A stretch of 64,000 nucleotides of DNA from Microbacterium terrae (lineage in GTDB: Bacteria; Actinomycetota; Actinomycetes; Actinomycetales; Microbacteriaceae). The first letter of the stretch is position 1. Each line of letters starts with the position of its first letter. The notes beneath the pieces were generated by a model. It saw nothing but the letters and a program-made list of their open reading frames with translations. It made no database searches and was not told the DNA's origin. The position numbers were made by a program, and so were the translations under genes. The stretch is from positions 3,224,001 to 3,288,000 of the forward strand of contig NZ_JAFDSS010000001.1 in assembly GCF_017831975.1 (NCBI RefSeq). Direction: 5' to 3'. Shown here piece by piece: positions 7,386 to 19,711 of this stretch.

Positions 7386-8372
7386 TCAGGCTGCGTCAGC
7401 CTCGGGAAGACCCTCGATCTGGTCGGCGTCCACGGCAGGAGCGCCGGCCTCCCCCAGTGCCGCGAGGTAGTGCTCGACGTCGAGGGCGGCGACGGTTCCG
7501 CTGCCCGCGGCGGTGACCGCCTGGCGGTAGGTGGGGTCGATCACGTCGCCCGCGGCGAAGACGCCCGGCACCGAGGTGCGCGAGGTGCGGCCGTCGACCC
7601 ACACGGTGCCCTCACCGGTGAGGTCGAGCTTGTCGTGCACCAGGTGCACACGCGGGTCGTTGCCGATGGCGACGAACACGCCCTCGAGCGCGAGCTCGCG
7701 GCGCGAGCCGTCGACGGTGTCTTCGAGCACGACGCCGGTGACGGCATCCTCGCCCAGCACGTCGACGACAGCCGCGTTCCACACGAACTCGATCTTCTCG
7801 TTGGCCATCGCGCGGTCCTGCATGATCTTCGACGCGCGCAGCTCGTCGCGGCGGTGGATCACGTAGACCTTCGATGCGAACTTCGTGAGGAAGGTGGCCT
7901 CCTCCATCGCCGAGTCGCCACCGCCGACGACGGCGATCGCCTTCTCGCGGAAGAAGAAGCCGTCGCAGGTGGCGCAGTACGACACACCACGGCCCGACAG
8001 GCGCTGCTCGCCCTCGATGCCGATCTTGCGCGGTGCGGAGCCGGTCGCGAAGACCAGAGATGCGGCCTCGTGCACGGCGCCCGAACCCAGCGTGACCTTC
8101 TTGACCGGGCCGTCGAGGTCGAGCGACACGACGTCGTCGTAGAGCACCTCGGCGCCGAAGCGTTCGGCCTGCTCCTGCATCTTCGTCATGAGGTCGGGGC
8201 CCTGGATGCCTTCGGGGAATCCGGGGAAGTTCTCGACATCGGTGGTGTTCATCAGCTCACCGCCGGCCTCGACCGACGACGCGACCACGAGCGGCTCGAG
8301 GTTCGCGCGAGCCGCGTAGATCGCGGCGGTGTAGCCCGCCGGACCTGATCCGATGATGATGACCTGACGCAC
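7386..8372 (-). CDS. trxB: Thioredoxin reductase (NADPH)
   Basis: 328 residues from GTG 8372, preceded by GAAGGGGG. The FAD site [10 protein letters not shown] opens the protein, the redox-active CATC lies in [11 protein letters not shown], the NADPH-binding [10 protein letters not shown] follows, and the second FAD motif [12 protein letters not shown] is near the C-terminus. Size and order match the low-molecular-weight class. A C-terminal extra of about 15 acidic residues (EGLPEADAA) is mild. It transfers electrons from NADPH to TrxA. Confidence 0.96.
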   Translation of the reverse strand: MRQVIIIGSGPAGYTAAIYAARANLEPLVVASSVEAGGELMNTTDVENFPGFPEGIQGPDLMTKMQEQAERFGAEVLYDDVVSLDLDGPVKKVTLGSGAVHEAASLVFATGSAPRKIGIEGEQRLSGRGVSYCATCDGFFFREKAIAVVGGGDSAMEEATFLTKFASKVYVIHRRDELRASKIMQDRAMANEKIEFVWNAAVVDVLGEDAVTGVVLEDTVDGSRRELALEGVFVAIGNDPRVHLVHDKLDLTGEGTVWVDGRTSRTSVPGVFAAGDVIDPTYRQAVTAAGSGTVAALDVEHYLAALGEAGAPAVDADQIEGLPEADAA

Positions 8373-8482
8373 GAGCGCCCCCTTCGAATAGCTTCCGGAT
8401 GCTCCAACACATGGTAACCGGGCGGCATTCCGCTGCCGTCGGCGAAGCGGGGTTGCGCAGGATTCGCCGAGCCAGCCGTCCG

Positions 8483-10081
8483 TCAGCGACCGGGCAGGAA
8501 CCGCTTCGCGATGTCGACCGCGGGCTTGATCTCCGGTGCACGGACCAGCAGCAGCACGCCCGCGTAGACGACGAGGACGACCGTGCCGATCACAGCCGCG
8601 CCGATCGCGCCCCACCACTTGTCGGCGACCATCCAGCCGTCCACGCCGCCGCACAGCAGGAAGACGCCCCACCCCGCGAGCCCGGCGGGGATCGACGCGA
8701 GGAAGAAGCGCCCGAGCGCGAGCATCCACGTCGCCACCCCGATGCCGCCCAGCCGCCGATCGAGCAGGATCGTCGCGATGACGACCTGCACGATGCTCGC
8801 GAACGACTGACCGAGCGCCACGCCTGCGGCGAGGAACTCGAGCGGCACGGTCGCTCCGGCGATCAGGGCTGTTGCCACGACGATGCTCGCCTGCACGAGG
8901 GTGAACATGAACGGGGTGCGGGTGTCGTCGTACGCGTAGAAGGTGCGCTGGATGACGAACAGCACGGCGAGTGGAACGAGGCTGACGAGGAAGCAGAGGA
9001 GCACCCACGAGGCGGCGACGGCGTCGTCGACGCTGTTGGTGAGGATGCGAGACGCCGGCACCGCGGCGACGCCGAGCGCGACCGCGGCCACGACGATGAA
9101 GAGGCCGAGGGTGCGGATGCTGCTGACGACGTCGGCGCGCACCTCGTCGTGGCGACCGGCCTTCGCGTGCGTGCTCAGCTGGGTGAAGTACGGGGTGCCG
9201 ATCGAGACGACGATGATCGAGTACGGGAGCATGAACAGCAGCCAGGCGTTCTGCGAGGCGAAGTTGGCGGGGCCCGAACCCGACGCGCCCGCCATCACGT
9301 TGGACTGCACGATGCCGGCGAGCTGCCCGATGAGCACCATCAGGAACGTCCACCCCGCAAGGCGACCGATGTGGCGCAGGCCGATGCCCCGCCAGCGGAA
9401 GTCGGGTCGCAGGTGCAGCCCTGCGCGCCGCCAGAAGACGAGCAGCACCGCGCACTGCACGATGATCCCGGCGGTGGCCGTGCCGGCGAGCACGGCGACC
9501 ATCGCCGGCGTCCAGCCGTCGAGCGCGTCCCGAGCGCCGCCGAACATCACGATGAAGACGATGAAGCCGGCGATCGAGACGATGTTGTTGGCGATCGGGG
9601 CCCACGTGTACGGGCCGTACACCCGGCGCGCGTTGAGGATCTCGCCGAGGAGTGCGTAGACGCCGTAGAACACGATCTGCGGCAGACACCAGTAGGCGAA
9701 CGCCGTCGCGAGGGCGAGCTGGTCGGGCGTGAAGTCGCGGGCGTACAGCTGGACGAGCCAGGGGGCGCACGCCGTTGCGATGACGGTGATCGCGACGAGT
9801 GCCGCGGTGCCGAGGGTGAACAGCTTCGAGATGAACGACTGGCCGCCGTCGGGATCGGCGCTCGCGCGCACGATCTGAGGCACGATCACCGCGGCGACGA
9901 GCCCGGTCGACACGATCGCGTAGATGTTGTTCGGCAGCTGATTCGCGACGCCGAAGGCGTCGCTGGCCTGGCCGATCGACCCGATCGCCGTCACGAGCAC
10001 GGCGCTTCGGAGAAATCCGGTCAGGCGCGACACGATCGTGCCGGTGCCGATCATGACGCTGGAGCGCCCGATGCCGCTCAT
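8483..10081 (-). CDS. murJ: Lipid II flippase MurJ
   Basis: 532 residues with about 14 hydrophobic segments, matching the MOP-superfamily flippase that moves lipid II across the membrane for peptidoglycan synthesis. Family features include the N-terminal [18 protein letters not shown] helix, with the conserved Arg of the central cavity, and the [18 protein letters not shown] loop. There is no long C-terminal pseudokinase part of the mycobacterial kind. The ATG overlaps the stop of the upstream secreted protein (ATGA), so the two are translated together. Confidence 0.94.
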   Translation of the reverse strand: MSGIGRSSVMIGTGTIVSRLTGFLRSAVLVTAIGSIGQASDAFGVANQLPNNIYAIVSTGLVAAVIVPQIVRASADPDGGQSFISKLFTLGTAALVAITVIATACAPWLVQLYARDFTPDQLALATAFAYWCLPQIVFYGVYALLGEILNARRVYGPYTWAPIANNIVSIAGFIVFIVMFGGARDALDGWTPAMVAVLAGTATAGIIVQCAVLLVFWRRAGLHLRPDFRWRGIGLRHIGRLAGWTFLMVLIGQLAGIVQSNVMAGASGSGPANFASQNAWLLFMLPYSIIVVSIGTPYFTQLSTHAKAGRHDEVRADVVSSIRTLGLFIVVAAVALGVAAVPASRILTNSVDDAVAASWVLLCFLVSLVPLAVLFVIQRTFYAYDDTRTPFMFTLVQASIVVATALIAGATVPLEFLAAGVALGQSFASIVQVVIATILLDRRLGGIGVATWMLALGRFFLASIPAGLAGWGVFLLCGGVDGWMVADKWWGAIGAAVIGTVVLVVYAGVLLLVRAPEIKPAVDIAKRFLPGR

Positions 10082-12330
10082 CGGCCGACCTCGTCGGTGT
10101 CGTCGGCAGGCGCGCGGTCGACCTCGTCGTCGGATGCGTCGCGGGCACTGTCAGCGGATGCGTCGGACGCGGCATCCGGATCGCCCTTCCGACGGCGCCG
10201 GGCGCGCAGCACCGTGCGCACCACGCCCAGCACGAGGAGCGAGCCGACGACGACCGACAGGAGCGCCACGCCCGCGGCCTCCCATTCGGCGCGCACGCTG
10301 ACGTCGACCGACAGCGGGTCGCCGATCGCGACGCTCGCGGGGCTGCGCAGCTGCAGGGCGAGCGTGACATCGCCGCTGCCGAGCCGTGCCTGCACGGGCA
10401 CCTCGACGCGCGTGTTGCTCTCGGCGGTGGCCACGACGTCGGTGGCGCGCTGCACGTCGAGGCGCAGATCGTCGGGCGTCGTGTAGAGCACCAGGTTGAC
10501 CGGGTAGGGCAGGTCGTTGCGCACCCAGAACCGCAGGCCGGCGCTCGATCCGTACAGGTCGATGGCGGGGGTGGGCTGCAGGCCGACGGAGTCGACCGTC
10601 TCGGCGGTCGCGTCGCGGTGCGCGCGCACGGTGTCGCCCCACGTCTCGTCGCCGATCCAGGCGACGCCGAGGAGCTGGAGGATCTCGAGCCGCTCCGGGC
10701 CGGTGAGGAGGGCAGGGGTGTCGAGCACGGTGGCGAAGCGACCCAGGTCGCTCTCGTCGTCGAAGAGAGCGGATGCCGCGGCCACGCGGCTGTCGTCTTC
10801 GGCGGGGCCTGACACCTCGACGGCGGCGGCGGGGGCGGCGATGACCTCGTCGAGCGTCACCGGGGCGACGCCGGGCAGGCTCGTCGCCGCGGTGATGGTC
10901 GAGCGCAGGCCGACACTCGAGCGGTCGGTGTCGCGTTCGAGCGTCACCGCGACGGGGGCGCCGTCGGCATCGGCGATCGCGAACGCGAGGTGTGCGGTGG
11001 CGGCGGTGAGGGCCGCGCCGCGCGCTGCGGTGTCTTCGAGCGAGGCCGCGTGCAGCGCATCCGAGATCGACGCGTCGTAGACGAGCAGATCGGCGTCGCC
11101 CGCCGTGCGGTGGGCGGTCACCGTCGCGCCGTCGGTGCCCTGCGTGGTCGACTGCGACGCGAGCACGGTGAGCGACTGCTGCTCGTCGACCGTGATGGAG
11201 CCCAGCGTTTCGACGACGTCGGCGGTGGCAGTGCCGGCCGCGGGCCAGTACACGGCGGCGCGCGCGTCGGGGAGGGCGAGGAGGTCACCGGCGGTCGGCA
11301 GTACGGGCGCGTCGGGATCGACGGTGGCCGTCGGCGTCGGGGTCGGCGTGGGCGTCGGTGTGGGAGTCGAGCTCGGCGTCGGCGTGGGCGTCGGCTCGGA
11401 CGGTGTGTCGTCGACGGCGAAGTCGGCGGCGTCGAGGAACCGCTCGAACGAGGTGGGCCGGGTGGGCTTCGCGAGGCCGGCTTCGAGCTGCACCGCGACA
11501 TCCGCATCGCCGTACTGCAGCGCGAAGCGCGTGTTCGGCAGCGCTTCGAGGGCCTCGAGCCAGGCGACGGCCGATGCGGGCGCCGACGAGCCGAGGGCCC
11601 GGATCGAGGCGATGATCGCGGGATCGACGGCGAGGATGACGTCGGTCGAGCTGACGCCGTCGAGCTGGGCGGTGAGCGACCCGCCCGGGCCGGTCAGCTC
11701 GGAGAGCTCGTCTGCGGTGAGCAGCGCCTCGGTGCGGGCGGCGACGGTGATGGGCACGATCACAGCGAGGGGAGCATCGTCGACCGTGGGGTCGGGCACG
11801 ACCAGCGCGCTCGACGACGACACCGTCTCGCCGGCGCTCTCGTACGAGGCGATGACGGGGTAGACGCCGGGCTTCAGCCGCTCGACCACGGGATCGTCGG
11901 CGGGAATCGTGACACCGGTCGTCTGCTGCGACTCGGGGGCGACGGCGTCGAGCGTCGTCTCGGCTACCGGTGTGACGGAGGGGCTCGATGTGCCGTCGAG
12001 CCAGGCGGTGAGCGCGGTGCGGTTGCGCAGGGGATTGCCGCCGATCGACACCGTGGCCGTCGTCGACGGCACCGTGAACGCGGTGCCGTTCTCGACGACG
12101 AGCGACAGGGCGACCGCCTCGCCCGCGCCCACCACGCCGCCGGCGACCGGAGCGAGGGTGAAGTCGACCACGCCGGTGGCAGCGGTGGGAGTGGGCGTCG
12201 GCGTCGGAGTCGCCTCGGCGAACGCGGGGGATGCCGCACCCGCACCGAGCAGCGCCAGGGCGCCGGCGGCGGCGACGAGCACGCGCAGGGGGCCCGTGCG
12301 GCGCGTGGAAACGCGGGGGATCTCGGTCAT
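10078..12330 (-). CDS. Large secreted/membrane-anchored DUF6049-type protein, upstream of murJ
   Basis: 750 residues from ATG 12330. A signal peptide is clear (basic RRTGPLR, then the hydrophobic [18 protein letters not shown] and the PAFA cleavage region). It is followed by a short TP repeat, a long extracytoplasmic beta-rich region interrupted by a second TPTPTPTP linker near residues 310-340, and a C-terminal membrane helix ([17 protein letters not shown]) with a basic, then acidic cytoplasmic tail. This arrangement next to murJ is common in actinobacteria (DUF6049 family); the role is not established but a cell-envelope function is likely. A 106-bp gap separates it from the divergent methyltransferase gene. 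Confidence 0.85.
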   Translation of the reverse strand: MTEIPRVSTRRTGPLRVLVAAAGALALLGAGAASPAFAEATPTPTPTPTAATGVVDFTLAPVAGGVVGAGEAVALSLVVENGTAFTVPSTTATVSIGGNPLRNRTALTAWLDGTSSPSVTPVAETTLDAVAPESQQTTGVTIPADDPVVERLKPGVYPVIASYESAGETVSSSSALVVPDPTVDDAPLAVIVPITVAARTEALLTADELSELTGPGGSLTAQLDGVSSTDVILAVDPAIIASIRALGSSAPASAVAWLEALEALPNTRFALQYGDADVAVQLEAGLAKPTRPTSFERFLDAADFAVDDTPSEPTPTPTPSSTPTPTPTPTPTPTATVDPDAPVLPTAGDLLALPDARAAVYWPAAGTATADVVETLGSITVDEQQSLTVLASQSTTQGTDGATVTAHRTAGDADLLVYDASISDALHAASLEDTAARGAALTAATAHLAFAIADADGAPVAVTLERDTDRSSVGLRSTITAATSLPGVAPVTLDEVIAAPAAAVEVSGPAEDDSRVAAASALFDDESDLGRFATVLDTPALLTGPERLEILQLLGVAWIGDETWGDTVRAHRDATAETVDSVGLQPTPAIDLYGSSAGLRFWVRNDLPYPVNLVLYTTPDDLRLDVQRATDVVATAESNTRVEVPVQARLGSGDVTLALQLRSPASVAIGDPLSVDVSVRAEWEAAGVALLSVVVGSLLVLGVVRTVLRARRRRKGDPDAASDASADSARDASDDEVDRAPADDTDEVGR

Positions 12331-12436
12331 AGGGGGTGCAAGCTCCTGTGCGATGCCTGACCGCACGATCGGAGTGATTCTACGGCGCGAGCCTCGGTGC
12401 TCCCTGGCGCACCGCGCGGCGAGGTTGAATGGATGC

Positions 12437-13972
12437 GTGCTCCCCCAAGACGACCCTGCGCTGTGCGCCGCACTCGCGGCCGACCTCGACCGTGCCGGCT
12501 TCACCGCCGAGGCGCTGCGCTCCGCGTGGGGCGACGCGGCCGACGACGCGATCGCGCGGGGCCTCCGGCGCCCGGCCGATCGCGCCCTCGGTGACCGCGG
12601 CGATCCCCTCGCGGTGCTCGGGCGCCTGCTCGTGCTCGGCATGCCGCAGGCCGCGGCATCCGTCGACTCCGCCCTTCCCGCGGCGGGCGCGGACGGCCTC
12701 GTCGCGCTGGGGCTCGCGACGCGCGACGGCGATGCGACGGTGCCGACGGCGCTCATCCGTCCGCAGTCGGTGGAGGATGCCGCCGCCGGCGCCGCACGGT
12801 GGTGGATCGCGAGCGACCTCGACGAGGCCGCGCTCGGCGGCGCCCTTCCGGTCGACCACGTGCTGGGAGTGGGCGGTGCCTCGCTGACGCTCGCGTCGCT
12901 GCAGCTGCCGACTCCGGCGGCATCCGCTCTCGACATCGGCGCCGGATGCGGCATCCAGGCGCTGCGCGCGCGGCGATCGGCCGATCGCGTGGTCGCCACC
13001 GACATCTCGGAGCGCGCGCTGGCGTTCACGCGCCTGAACGCGCGGCTCAACGGGGTCGACGCGATCGAGACCCGTCACGGCAGCCTGTTCGCGCCGGTCG
13101 CCGGAGAGCGCTTCGAGCGCATCGTGTCGAACCCGCCGTTCGTCATCACCCCGCGCACGGCCGACGTGCCAGAGTACGAGTACCGCGACGGCGGGATGGT
13201 GGGCGATGACCTCGTCGCCGCCTTCATCGGCGGGGTCGGCGAGCACCTCGAGCCCGGCGGCGTCGCGCAGCTGCTCGGCAACTGGGAGACCCGTTCAGGC
13301 GTCGCCGGCATCGACCGGGTGCGCGAGTGGGTCGCGGCGTCGCCCGTGCCGCTCGACGCGTGGGTCGTCGAGCGGGAGGTGCTCGACCCGCTCTCGTACG
13401 CGGAGCTCTGGGTGCGCGACGGCGGCACCCTGCCCGGCACCCCCGGCTTCGCGCGGCTGCTCGACGCGTGGCTCGACGACTTCGTCGACCGCGAGGTCAC
13501 CGAGGTGGGGTTCGGGTACATCCTGCTGCGCCGCCCGGCAGCGGGTGAGCCGACCCTCGACCGTTTCGAGTCGCTGCCCCAGCCCGTCGGCAGCGAACCG
13601 CTCGGCGCGCACCTCGCCGAGGCGCTCGCGGCCCACGACGCTCTCGCGCTGCTCGACGACGAGGCACTCGCCGCGGCCGTGCTCACCGTCGCCCCCGACG
13701 TCACCGAGGCCCGTCACCATCTGCCCGGCGCCGAGGAGCCGACGGTCATCGAGGTGCGTCAGGGCGGCGGGTTCGGGCGGGCGCTGTCGGTCGATCCGGG
13801 GCTCGCCGCGCTCGTGGGAGCCAGCGACGGCGACCTGCCCGTGGGCGTGCTGGTCGACGCGATCGCCCAGCTGCTCGAGGTGGATGCCGCGGCGCTCCGA
13901 GCCGACCTGCTCCCGCGGGTGCGCGAGATGGTGTTCACCGGCTTCCTGCGCCTCGCCGGCCACGGTCGTTGA
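12437..13972 (+). CDS. HemK/PrmC-like SAM-dependent methyltransferase with extra N- and C-terminal domains
   Basis: 511 residues from GTG 12437; an in-frame TTG at 12425 is an alternative start. The central part has SAM motif I (LDIGAGCGIQAL) and the NPPFVI motif of N5-glutamine and N6-adenine methyltransferases. About 150 residues precede it and about 200 follow, the arrangement of the actinobacterial DUF7059-methyltransferase-DUF7782 proteins as I recall them. The substrate is unknown. The last codons and the stop lie inside a palindromic REP-like element. Confidence 0.85.
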   Translation: MLPQDDPALCAALAADLDRAGFTAEALRSAWGDAADDAIARGLRRPADRALGDRGDPLAVLGRLLVLGMPQAAASVDSALPAAGADGLVALGLATRDGDATVPTALIRPQSVEDAAAGAARWWIASDLDEAALGGALPVDHVLGVGGASLTLASLQLPTPAASALDIGAGCGIQALRARRSADRVVATDISERALAFTRLNARLNGVDAIETRHGSLFAPVAGERFERIVSNPPFVITPRTADVPEYEYRDGGMVGDDLVAAFIGGVGEHLEPGGVAQLLGNWETRSGVAGIDRVREWVAASPVPLDAWVVEREVLDPLSYAELWVRDGGTLPGTPGFARLLDAWLDDFVDREVTEVGFGYILLRRPAAGEPTLDRFESLPQPVGSEPLGAHLAEALAAHDALALLDDEALAAAVLTVAPDVTEARHHLPGAEEPTVIEVRQGGGFGRALSVDPGLAALVGASDGDLPVGVLVDAIAQLLEVDAAALRADLLPRVREMVFTGFLRLAGHGR

Positions 13973-14053
13973 GCGAGGAGCGCAGCGACGAGACGAAACG
14001 CGGCTGGTGGTCAGGGCGTCTCGTCTCGCTGCGCTCGCTCAACGATCGAGCGC
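13964..14053. repeat. REP-like palindromic element
   Basis: An imperfect long inverted repeat. The left arm GGTCGTTGAGCGAGGAGCGC runs on through AGCGACGAGACGAAACG. The right arm has CGTCTCGTCTCGCTGCGCTC and GCTCAACGA, with a second short GCGCTCAACGACC. It overlaps the 3' end of the methyltransferase gene and stops about 40 bp before cca. Elements of this kind with TTGAGCGAG arms are dispersed in Microbacteriaceae genomes; it may act as a terminator. Confidence 0.75.
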
Positions 14054-14091
14054 TCAACGACCGGGTGAGTGCCCTCGGTAGGCTGGAACCC

Positions 14092-15534
14092 ATGCTCAAC
14101 ATGGCCGACGGTGTCGCGCGCCTCGGCGCGCTCGCGGAGTCGCCCGTCGTCGCGACGCTGGCGCAGGCATTCGCCGACGCCGGGTTCGAACTGGCCATCG
14201 TGGGCGGTCCGGTGCGCGACGCGCTGCTCGGCCGGGCCACGAACGACCTCGATTTCACGACGGATGCCCGCCCCGACGACATCCTGCGCATCGTCAAGCC
14301 GATCTCGACGGCGCAGTGGGACATCGGCCGCGCCTTCGGCACGATCGGCGCCCGCATGCGGCTTCCCGGCGGCGGCTTCGAGCAGGTCGAGATCACGACC
14401 TACCGCGCCGACAGCTACGACGGCGTCACGCGCAAGCCGACCGTCGAGTTCGGCGACTCGATCGACGGCGACCTCGTGCGCCGCGACTTCACCGTGAACG
14501 CGATGGCGCTGAAGGTGCCGAGCCGCACGCTGGTCGACCCGACCGGCGGTGTGGAAGATCTGGTGCGCGGCATCCTGCGCACCCCCGCCGACCCGCGGGT
14601 GAGCTTCGGCGACGATCCGCTCCGGATGCTGCGCGCCGCGCGCTTCGCGTCACAGCTGGGCTTCGAGGTCGATGCGGCGACGCTCACCGCGATGGGCGAG
14701 CTGCGCCAGACGCTGTCGATCGTGTCGCCCGAGCGCGTGCAGGGCGAGCTGGTGAAGCTGCTCGCCACCGACGACCCGGTGCGCGGCATCCGCATCCTCG
14801 TCGACACCGGACTGATGGACGAGTTCCTCCCCGAGATCCCCGCGCTGCGGCTCGAGGTCGACGAGCATCACCACCACAAAGACGTCTACGAGCACTCGCT
14901 CACCGTGCTCTCGCAGGCGATCGAGCTCGAGCAGAGCCGTCACCCCGGCGAGGCGCCCGACGTCGCCCTGCGACTCGCGGCGCTGCTCCACGACATCGGC
15001 AAGCCCGCCACGCGCCGGCTCGAGCCCGGCGGCGGGGTGACCTTCTACCACCACGACCTCAAGGGGGCGCGGCTCGCACGCAAGCGCCTCACGGCGCTGC
15101 GCTTCGACTCCGACACCATGAACGTGGTGTCGCGGCTGATCGAGCTGCACCTGCGGTTCTTCGGCTACGCCGAGGGCGCCTGGACCGATTCGGCGGTGCG
15201 CCGCTACGTGCGCGACGCCGAGAACGAGCTCGAGCGCCTGCATATCCTCACCCGTGCCGACGTCACCACCCGCAACGCCCGCAAGGCCCGGCGGCTGGCC
15301 GGTGCCTACGACGACATCGAGCGCCGCATCGAGGCGCTGGCAGAGCAGGAGCAGCTCGACGCGATGCGCCCCGAGCTCGACGGCAACCGCATCCAGGAGG
15401 TGCTGGGCATCGGTCCCGGCCGAGAGGTCGGCGAGGCGTACCGATTCCTGCTCGACGTGCGGCTCGACGAGGGTGTCATCGGACCGGATGCCGCCGAGCA
15501 GCGCCTCCGCGACTGGTGGGCATCGCGGGGCTGA
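14092..15534 (+). CDS. cca: CCA-adding tRNA nucleotidyltransferase / poly(A) polymerase-family protein
   Basis: 480 residues from ATG 14092. The class II nucleotidyltransferase head has GGPVRDALLGR followed by DLDFTTDA, the metal-binding DxD. Then come RRDFTVNAMA and the RxxRFASQLGF helix. A C-terminal HD domain follows, with HHHHKDVYEHS and LLHDIGKP. It builds or repairs the 3' CCA of tRNAs. TAGGCT at 14079-14084 is a good -10 element seven bases before the ATG, so the message is probably leaderless. Confidence 0.94.
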   Translation: MLNMADGVARLGALAESPVVATLAQAFADAGFELAIVGGPVRDALLGRATNDLDFTTDARPDDILRIVKPISTAQWDIGRAFGTIGARMRLPGGGFEQVEITTYRADSYDGVTRKPTVEFGDSIDGDLVRRDFTVNAMALKVPSRTLVDPTGGVEDLVRGILRTPADPRVSFGDDPLRMLRAARFASQLGFEVDAATLTAMGELRQTLSIVSPERVQGELVKLLATDDPVRGIRILVDTGLMDEFLPEIPALRLEVDEHHHHKDVYEHSLTVLSQAIELEQSRHPGEAPDVALRLAALLHDIGKPATRRLEPGGGVTFYHHDLKGARLARKRLTALRFDSDTMNVVSRLIELHLRFFGYAEGAWTDSAVRRYVRDAENELERLHILTRADVTTRNARKARRLAGAYDDIERRIEALAEQEQLDAMRPELDGNRIQEVLGIGPGREVGEAYRFLLDVRLDEGVIGPDAAEQRLRDWWASRG

Positions 15535-15594
15535 CCCCACGGCGCGTCGCGCCTACACTGGTGCCACGCTCCACCGACGCCGATCGGAGCCGGC

Positions 15595-16923
15595 ATGACT
15601 TCGTCCTGGTCGCAGCGGCGTGACGTCTCGCCCGAGAACGCCCGTCTGCTGATCGAACGCGCCCACGACGAGCTTCTGGCCGGCAACGCCGCCGACGAGC
15701 GCCTCGGCGATGTGCGGGCGCTGGTGCGCGATTCGTGGCGACGCTCGCTCGCGAGCCTGGTCGGCGCCGACGCGCTCCCGCCGCTCGACCTCGACCTCGA
15801 AGCGCTGGCGGCGTATCGGCGCGAGCATCCTCTCGCCGTCGCGATCGACATGGTGCGCGGACTTCTGCTGCCCGGCGGCGCCGACGAATCAGGTGTGGTG
15901 GTCGCGGTCGGCGACGCCTCAGGGCGCCTCCTGTGGGTCGAGGGCGACCGCACCGTGCGCACGCTCACCGGTGACGTCGGCTTCATCGAGGGCACCAACT
16001 GGTCGGAGACCGCGGTGGGCACCTCGGCACCGGGCACCGCGCTCACCCTCGACCACTCGGTGCAGATCCACGGCGCCGAGCACTTCAACCGCCTCGTGCA
16101 GCCGTGGTCGTGCACTGCGGCGCCCGTGCACGACCCCGAGACCCGGCGGGTGCTCGGCGTGATCGACGTGACGGGCGGCGTCGAGGCCGTGACGCCGCAG
16201 GCCCAGCTGCTCGTCGACGCCACCGCGCGTGCGATCGAGGGCGAACTGCTCGTCGCGCGGCTGCGCGAACGCGCACAGGCCGCGTCGTCGGGGCTGCCGC
16301 GCCGCCCGCAGCGGCGCGTCGAGGCGACCCACGCGACGCTCCGGGTGCTCGGCCGCAACAAGGCCGTGCTCGAGGTGATCGGCGACGGGATCGAGACCGT
16401 GTCCGAGCTCGGCCCGCGCCACGCCGAGCTGCTGCTCATGCTCGCCGTGCACCGGCAGGGGCTGTCGGCGGAGCGCCTCGGCGAGCTCGTGTACGGCGAG
16501 CCCGACGCATCCGTCACCCTGCGGGCCGAGATGGTGCGGCTGCGCAAGGTGCTCGAGCGCACCGCGCCCGCCCTGGTTCCGCAGTCGCGGCCGTACCGGC
16601 TCGGGGTGCAGCTCGACACCGACGCGCACCAACTGCTCTCGCTCCTCGGGCGGGGCGCCCACCGCGTCGCACTCGCCGCCTATCGCGGAGACGTGCTGCC
16701 CGACTCCGTCGCGCCCGGGGTCGAGGAGTTCCGCGACACGGTGCGCACCGCGCTGCGCGAAGCGCTGCTGGCCGAGGCATCCGTCGACGTGCTGCTCGCG
16801 TACGCCGACACCGATGCCGGCGCCGACGACGTCGAGGTGCTGCGGCTGTGCCTGTCGATGCTGCCCGCCCGCTCGCCGCGCCGCGCCGGCCTCGTCGCGA
16901 GGATCGAGAAGCTCGAGGCCTGA
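15595..16923 (+). CDS. GAF-domain transcriptional regulator of the aldehyde dehydrogenase gene
   Basis: 442 residues. The N-terminal two thirds resemble the AcoR-type sensor: [13 protein letters not shown] at the start and a GAF-like region at about 70-215 with [20 protein letters not shown] and GVIDVTGG. Instead of an AAA+ domain, the C-terminus carries a winged helix ([20 protein letters not shown] followed by RLGELVYG) and a helical tail. TACACT at 15554-15559 is a -10 candidate. It stands directly upstream of an acetaldehyde-type dehydrogenase on the same strand, and this pairing is widespread in actinobacteria. Control of that gene is inferred from position. Confidence 0.85.
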   Translation: MTSSWSQRRDVSPENARLLIERAHDELLAGNAADERLGDVRALVRDSWRRSLASLVGADALPPLDLDLEALAAYRREHPLAVAIDMVRGLLLPGGADESGVVVAVGDASGRLLWVEGDRTVRTLTGDVGFIEGTNWSETAVGTSAPGTALTLDHSVQIHGAEHFNRLVQPWSCTAAPVHDPETRRVLGVIDVTGGVEAVTPQAQLLVDATARAIEGELLVARLRERAQAASSGLPRRPQRRVEATHATLRVLGRNKAVLEVIGDGIETVSELGPRHAELLLMLAVHRQGLSAERLGELVYGEPDASVTLRAEMVRLRKVLERTAPALVPQSRPYRLGVQLDTDAHQLLSLLGRGAHRVALAAYRGDVLPDSVAPGVEEFRDTVRTALREALLAEASVDVLLAYADTDAGADDVEVLRLCLSMLPARSPRRAGLVARIEKLEA

Positions 16924-17005
16924 CGGCGTTTCATCTCGCCGTGCACGCTCGGCGATCGCAACGTTCTGCAACCTCGCTCGGCCTACCTTCGACCCACTAC
17001 CCCAG

Positions 17006-17026
17006 CGCGACACGGTTGTCGCGACA
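17006..17026. promoter_or_regulatory. Candidate operator before the aldehyde dehydrogenase
   Basis: CGCGACA-CGGT-TGTCGCG forms a 7-4-7 inverted repeat at 17006-17023, and the overlapping TGTCGCGACA at 17017-17026 is itself a perfect palindrome of TGT-N4-ACA form. It lies 20 bases before the start codon. It is the most likely target of the GAF regulator, by position only. Confidence 0.5.
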
Positions 17027-17045
17027 GCGTCGAAGGAGACCAGCC

Positions 17046-18593
<1,548 letters not shown>

Positions 18594-18618
18594 AGAGCCG
18601 GTCCCCGGGCTCGGCTCT
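18594..18618 (+). terminator. Hairpin directly after the aldehyde dehydrogenase
   Basis: AGAGCCG (18594-18600) pairs with CGGCTCT (18612-18618) just two bases after the stop codon, followed by GTTC. No long T-run. Two further hairpins lie downstream: stems 18651-18660/18673-18682 and 18691-18701/18713-18723 (11 bp, ACCCGGGCGGA). They may modulate read-through into the DUF779 gene. Confidence 0.6.
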
Positions 18619-18752
18619 GTTCGGCCATCGAGCCCGTCGAAGGGCCCCACGCTGCGACGCCTCCGGGGGGTCGCGTCGCAGCATCCCCTGACCCGGGCGG
18701 ATTTCCCCAACCTCCGCCCGGGTCATCCCCCGGTTCACGAAGGAGCGCTGCG

Positions 18753-19148
18753 ATGACGCAGACACGGCAGTTCACCAGAGTCGACGTGACGGATGCCGCA
18801 GCCGGCCTGCTGCGCGAGCTCACCCGGCAGCACGGGCCGCTGATGTTCCATCAGTCGGGCGGATGCTGTGACGGCTCGGCACCCATGTGCTACCCCGTCG
18901 GCATGTTCATCACCGGTCCGAGCGACGTGCACCTCGGATCGATCGATGCCGGGCTCGACCTCCCAGTCGAGGTGTTCATCTCGGAGGCCCAGTTCGAGTA
19001 CTGGAAGTACACCCACCTCACGATCGACGTCGTTCCCGGCCGCGGCGCGGGCTTCAGCGTGGAGGGCCCGACCGGCAATCGGTTCATCGTGCGCTCGCGC
19101 ATGCTCGACGACGACGAGCTCGTGCACTTCGGGCTCGGCCCCTCCTGA
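18753..19148 (+). CDS. DUF779 family protein
   Basis: 131 residues, ATG 18753 with GAAGGAG 8-9 bases upstream. The conserved cysteine cluster HQSGGCCDGSAPMCYP at about 33-48 and FEYWKYTHLTIDVVPG define the family. DUF779 genes usually follow ExaC-like aldehyde dehydrogenases; the cluster could bind metal or cofactor, but no activity is known to me. Confidence 0.88.
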   Translation: MTQTRQFTRVDVTDAAAGLLRELTRQHGPLMFHQSGGCCDGSAPMCYPVGMFITGPSDVHLGSIDAGLDLPVEVFISEAQFEYWKYTHLTIDVVPGRGAGFSVEGPTGNRFIVRSRMLDDDELVHFGLGPS

Positions 19149-19189
19149 CCCTCGGTGGGCCGGGCGGCGCGGCATCCTGACCCCGCGGA

Positions 19190-19219
19190 TTGGGCGCCTG
19201 ACCGGGCATCCGCTACCAT
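19190..19219 (+). promoter_or_regulatory. Promoter of the rpsF operon
   Basis: TTGGGC at 19190-19195 and TACCAT at 19214-19219 with an 18-bp spacer form a good vegetative promoter. A leader of about 105 bases follows, with a short CGGG/CCCG hairpin near 19289-19301, before the ribosome-binding site GGAGG at 19321. Confidence 0.65.
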
Positions 19220-19332
19220 TGGAGGGTTGTCCGCGTATGAGCGCGCCCGCGCGCATGCCGGATGACGTGCAACACACCCTCCTGCTGCCGGGAAATGCCC
19301 GTCAGCCGTTCTAGTCCGAAGGAGGTGGGTTA

Positions 19333-19707
19333 GTGACGCACTCGCACCAGTACGAACTCATGGTCATCCTGAACCCTGAGATCGATGAGCGCACGGTCGC
19401 CCCGAGCCTCGACAAGTTCCTGAAGGTCATCACCGCTGATGGTGGCTCGATCGAGAACGTCGACATCTGGGGCCGTCGCCGTCTCGCTTACGAGATCCAG
19501 AAGAAGAACGAGGGCATCTACGCCGTCGTCAACTTCACCGCGACCGCCGAGGCCACCCAGGAGCTCGACCGTCAGCTGAAGCTCAACGAGCAGATCATGC
19601 GCACCAAGGTGCTGCGGGCCGAGGAAGCGATCGCCATGATCGCCTCGGAGAAGCAGCGTGCCGACGAGCGTGCTGCCCGCAAGACCGCCAAGGCTGCGAA
19701 GGCCTGA
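19333..19707 (+). CDS. rpsF: Small ribosomal subunit protein S6 (bS6)
   Basis: 124 residues from GTG 19333, behind GAAGGAGGTGG. The order [16 protein letters not shown], then [20 protein letters not shown], then [20 protein letters not shown] is the S6 fold that binds S18 and 16S rRNA. The C-terminus has an Ala/Lys-rich tail. It is first in the S6-SSB-S18-L9 operon, four bases from ssb. Confidence 0.98.
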   Translation: MTHSHQYELMVILNPEIDERTVAPSLDKFLKVITADGGSIENVDIWGRRRLAYEIQKKNEGIYAVVNFTATAEATQELDRQLKLNEQIMRTKVLRAEEAIAMIASEKQRADERAARKTAKAAKA

Positions 19708-19711
19708 CGCG

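Noticed and set aside
7386..10370. 994-residue minus-strand frame reading through trxB and across murJ
   Set aside because: It runs from trxB upstream into the murJ gene in a different frame; the upstream part is Arg/Pro-rich high-GC shadow, and trxB has its own GTG and ribosome-binding site at 8372.
8399..10486. 695-residue plus-strand frame opposite murJ
   Set aside because: Antisense shadow of murJ with His/Arg/Asp-rich composition and no family features.
10990..12360. 456-residue plus-strand frame opposite the DUF6049-type gene
   Set aside because: Gly/Arg-rich antisense shadow of a clearly secreted protein gene.
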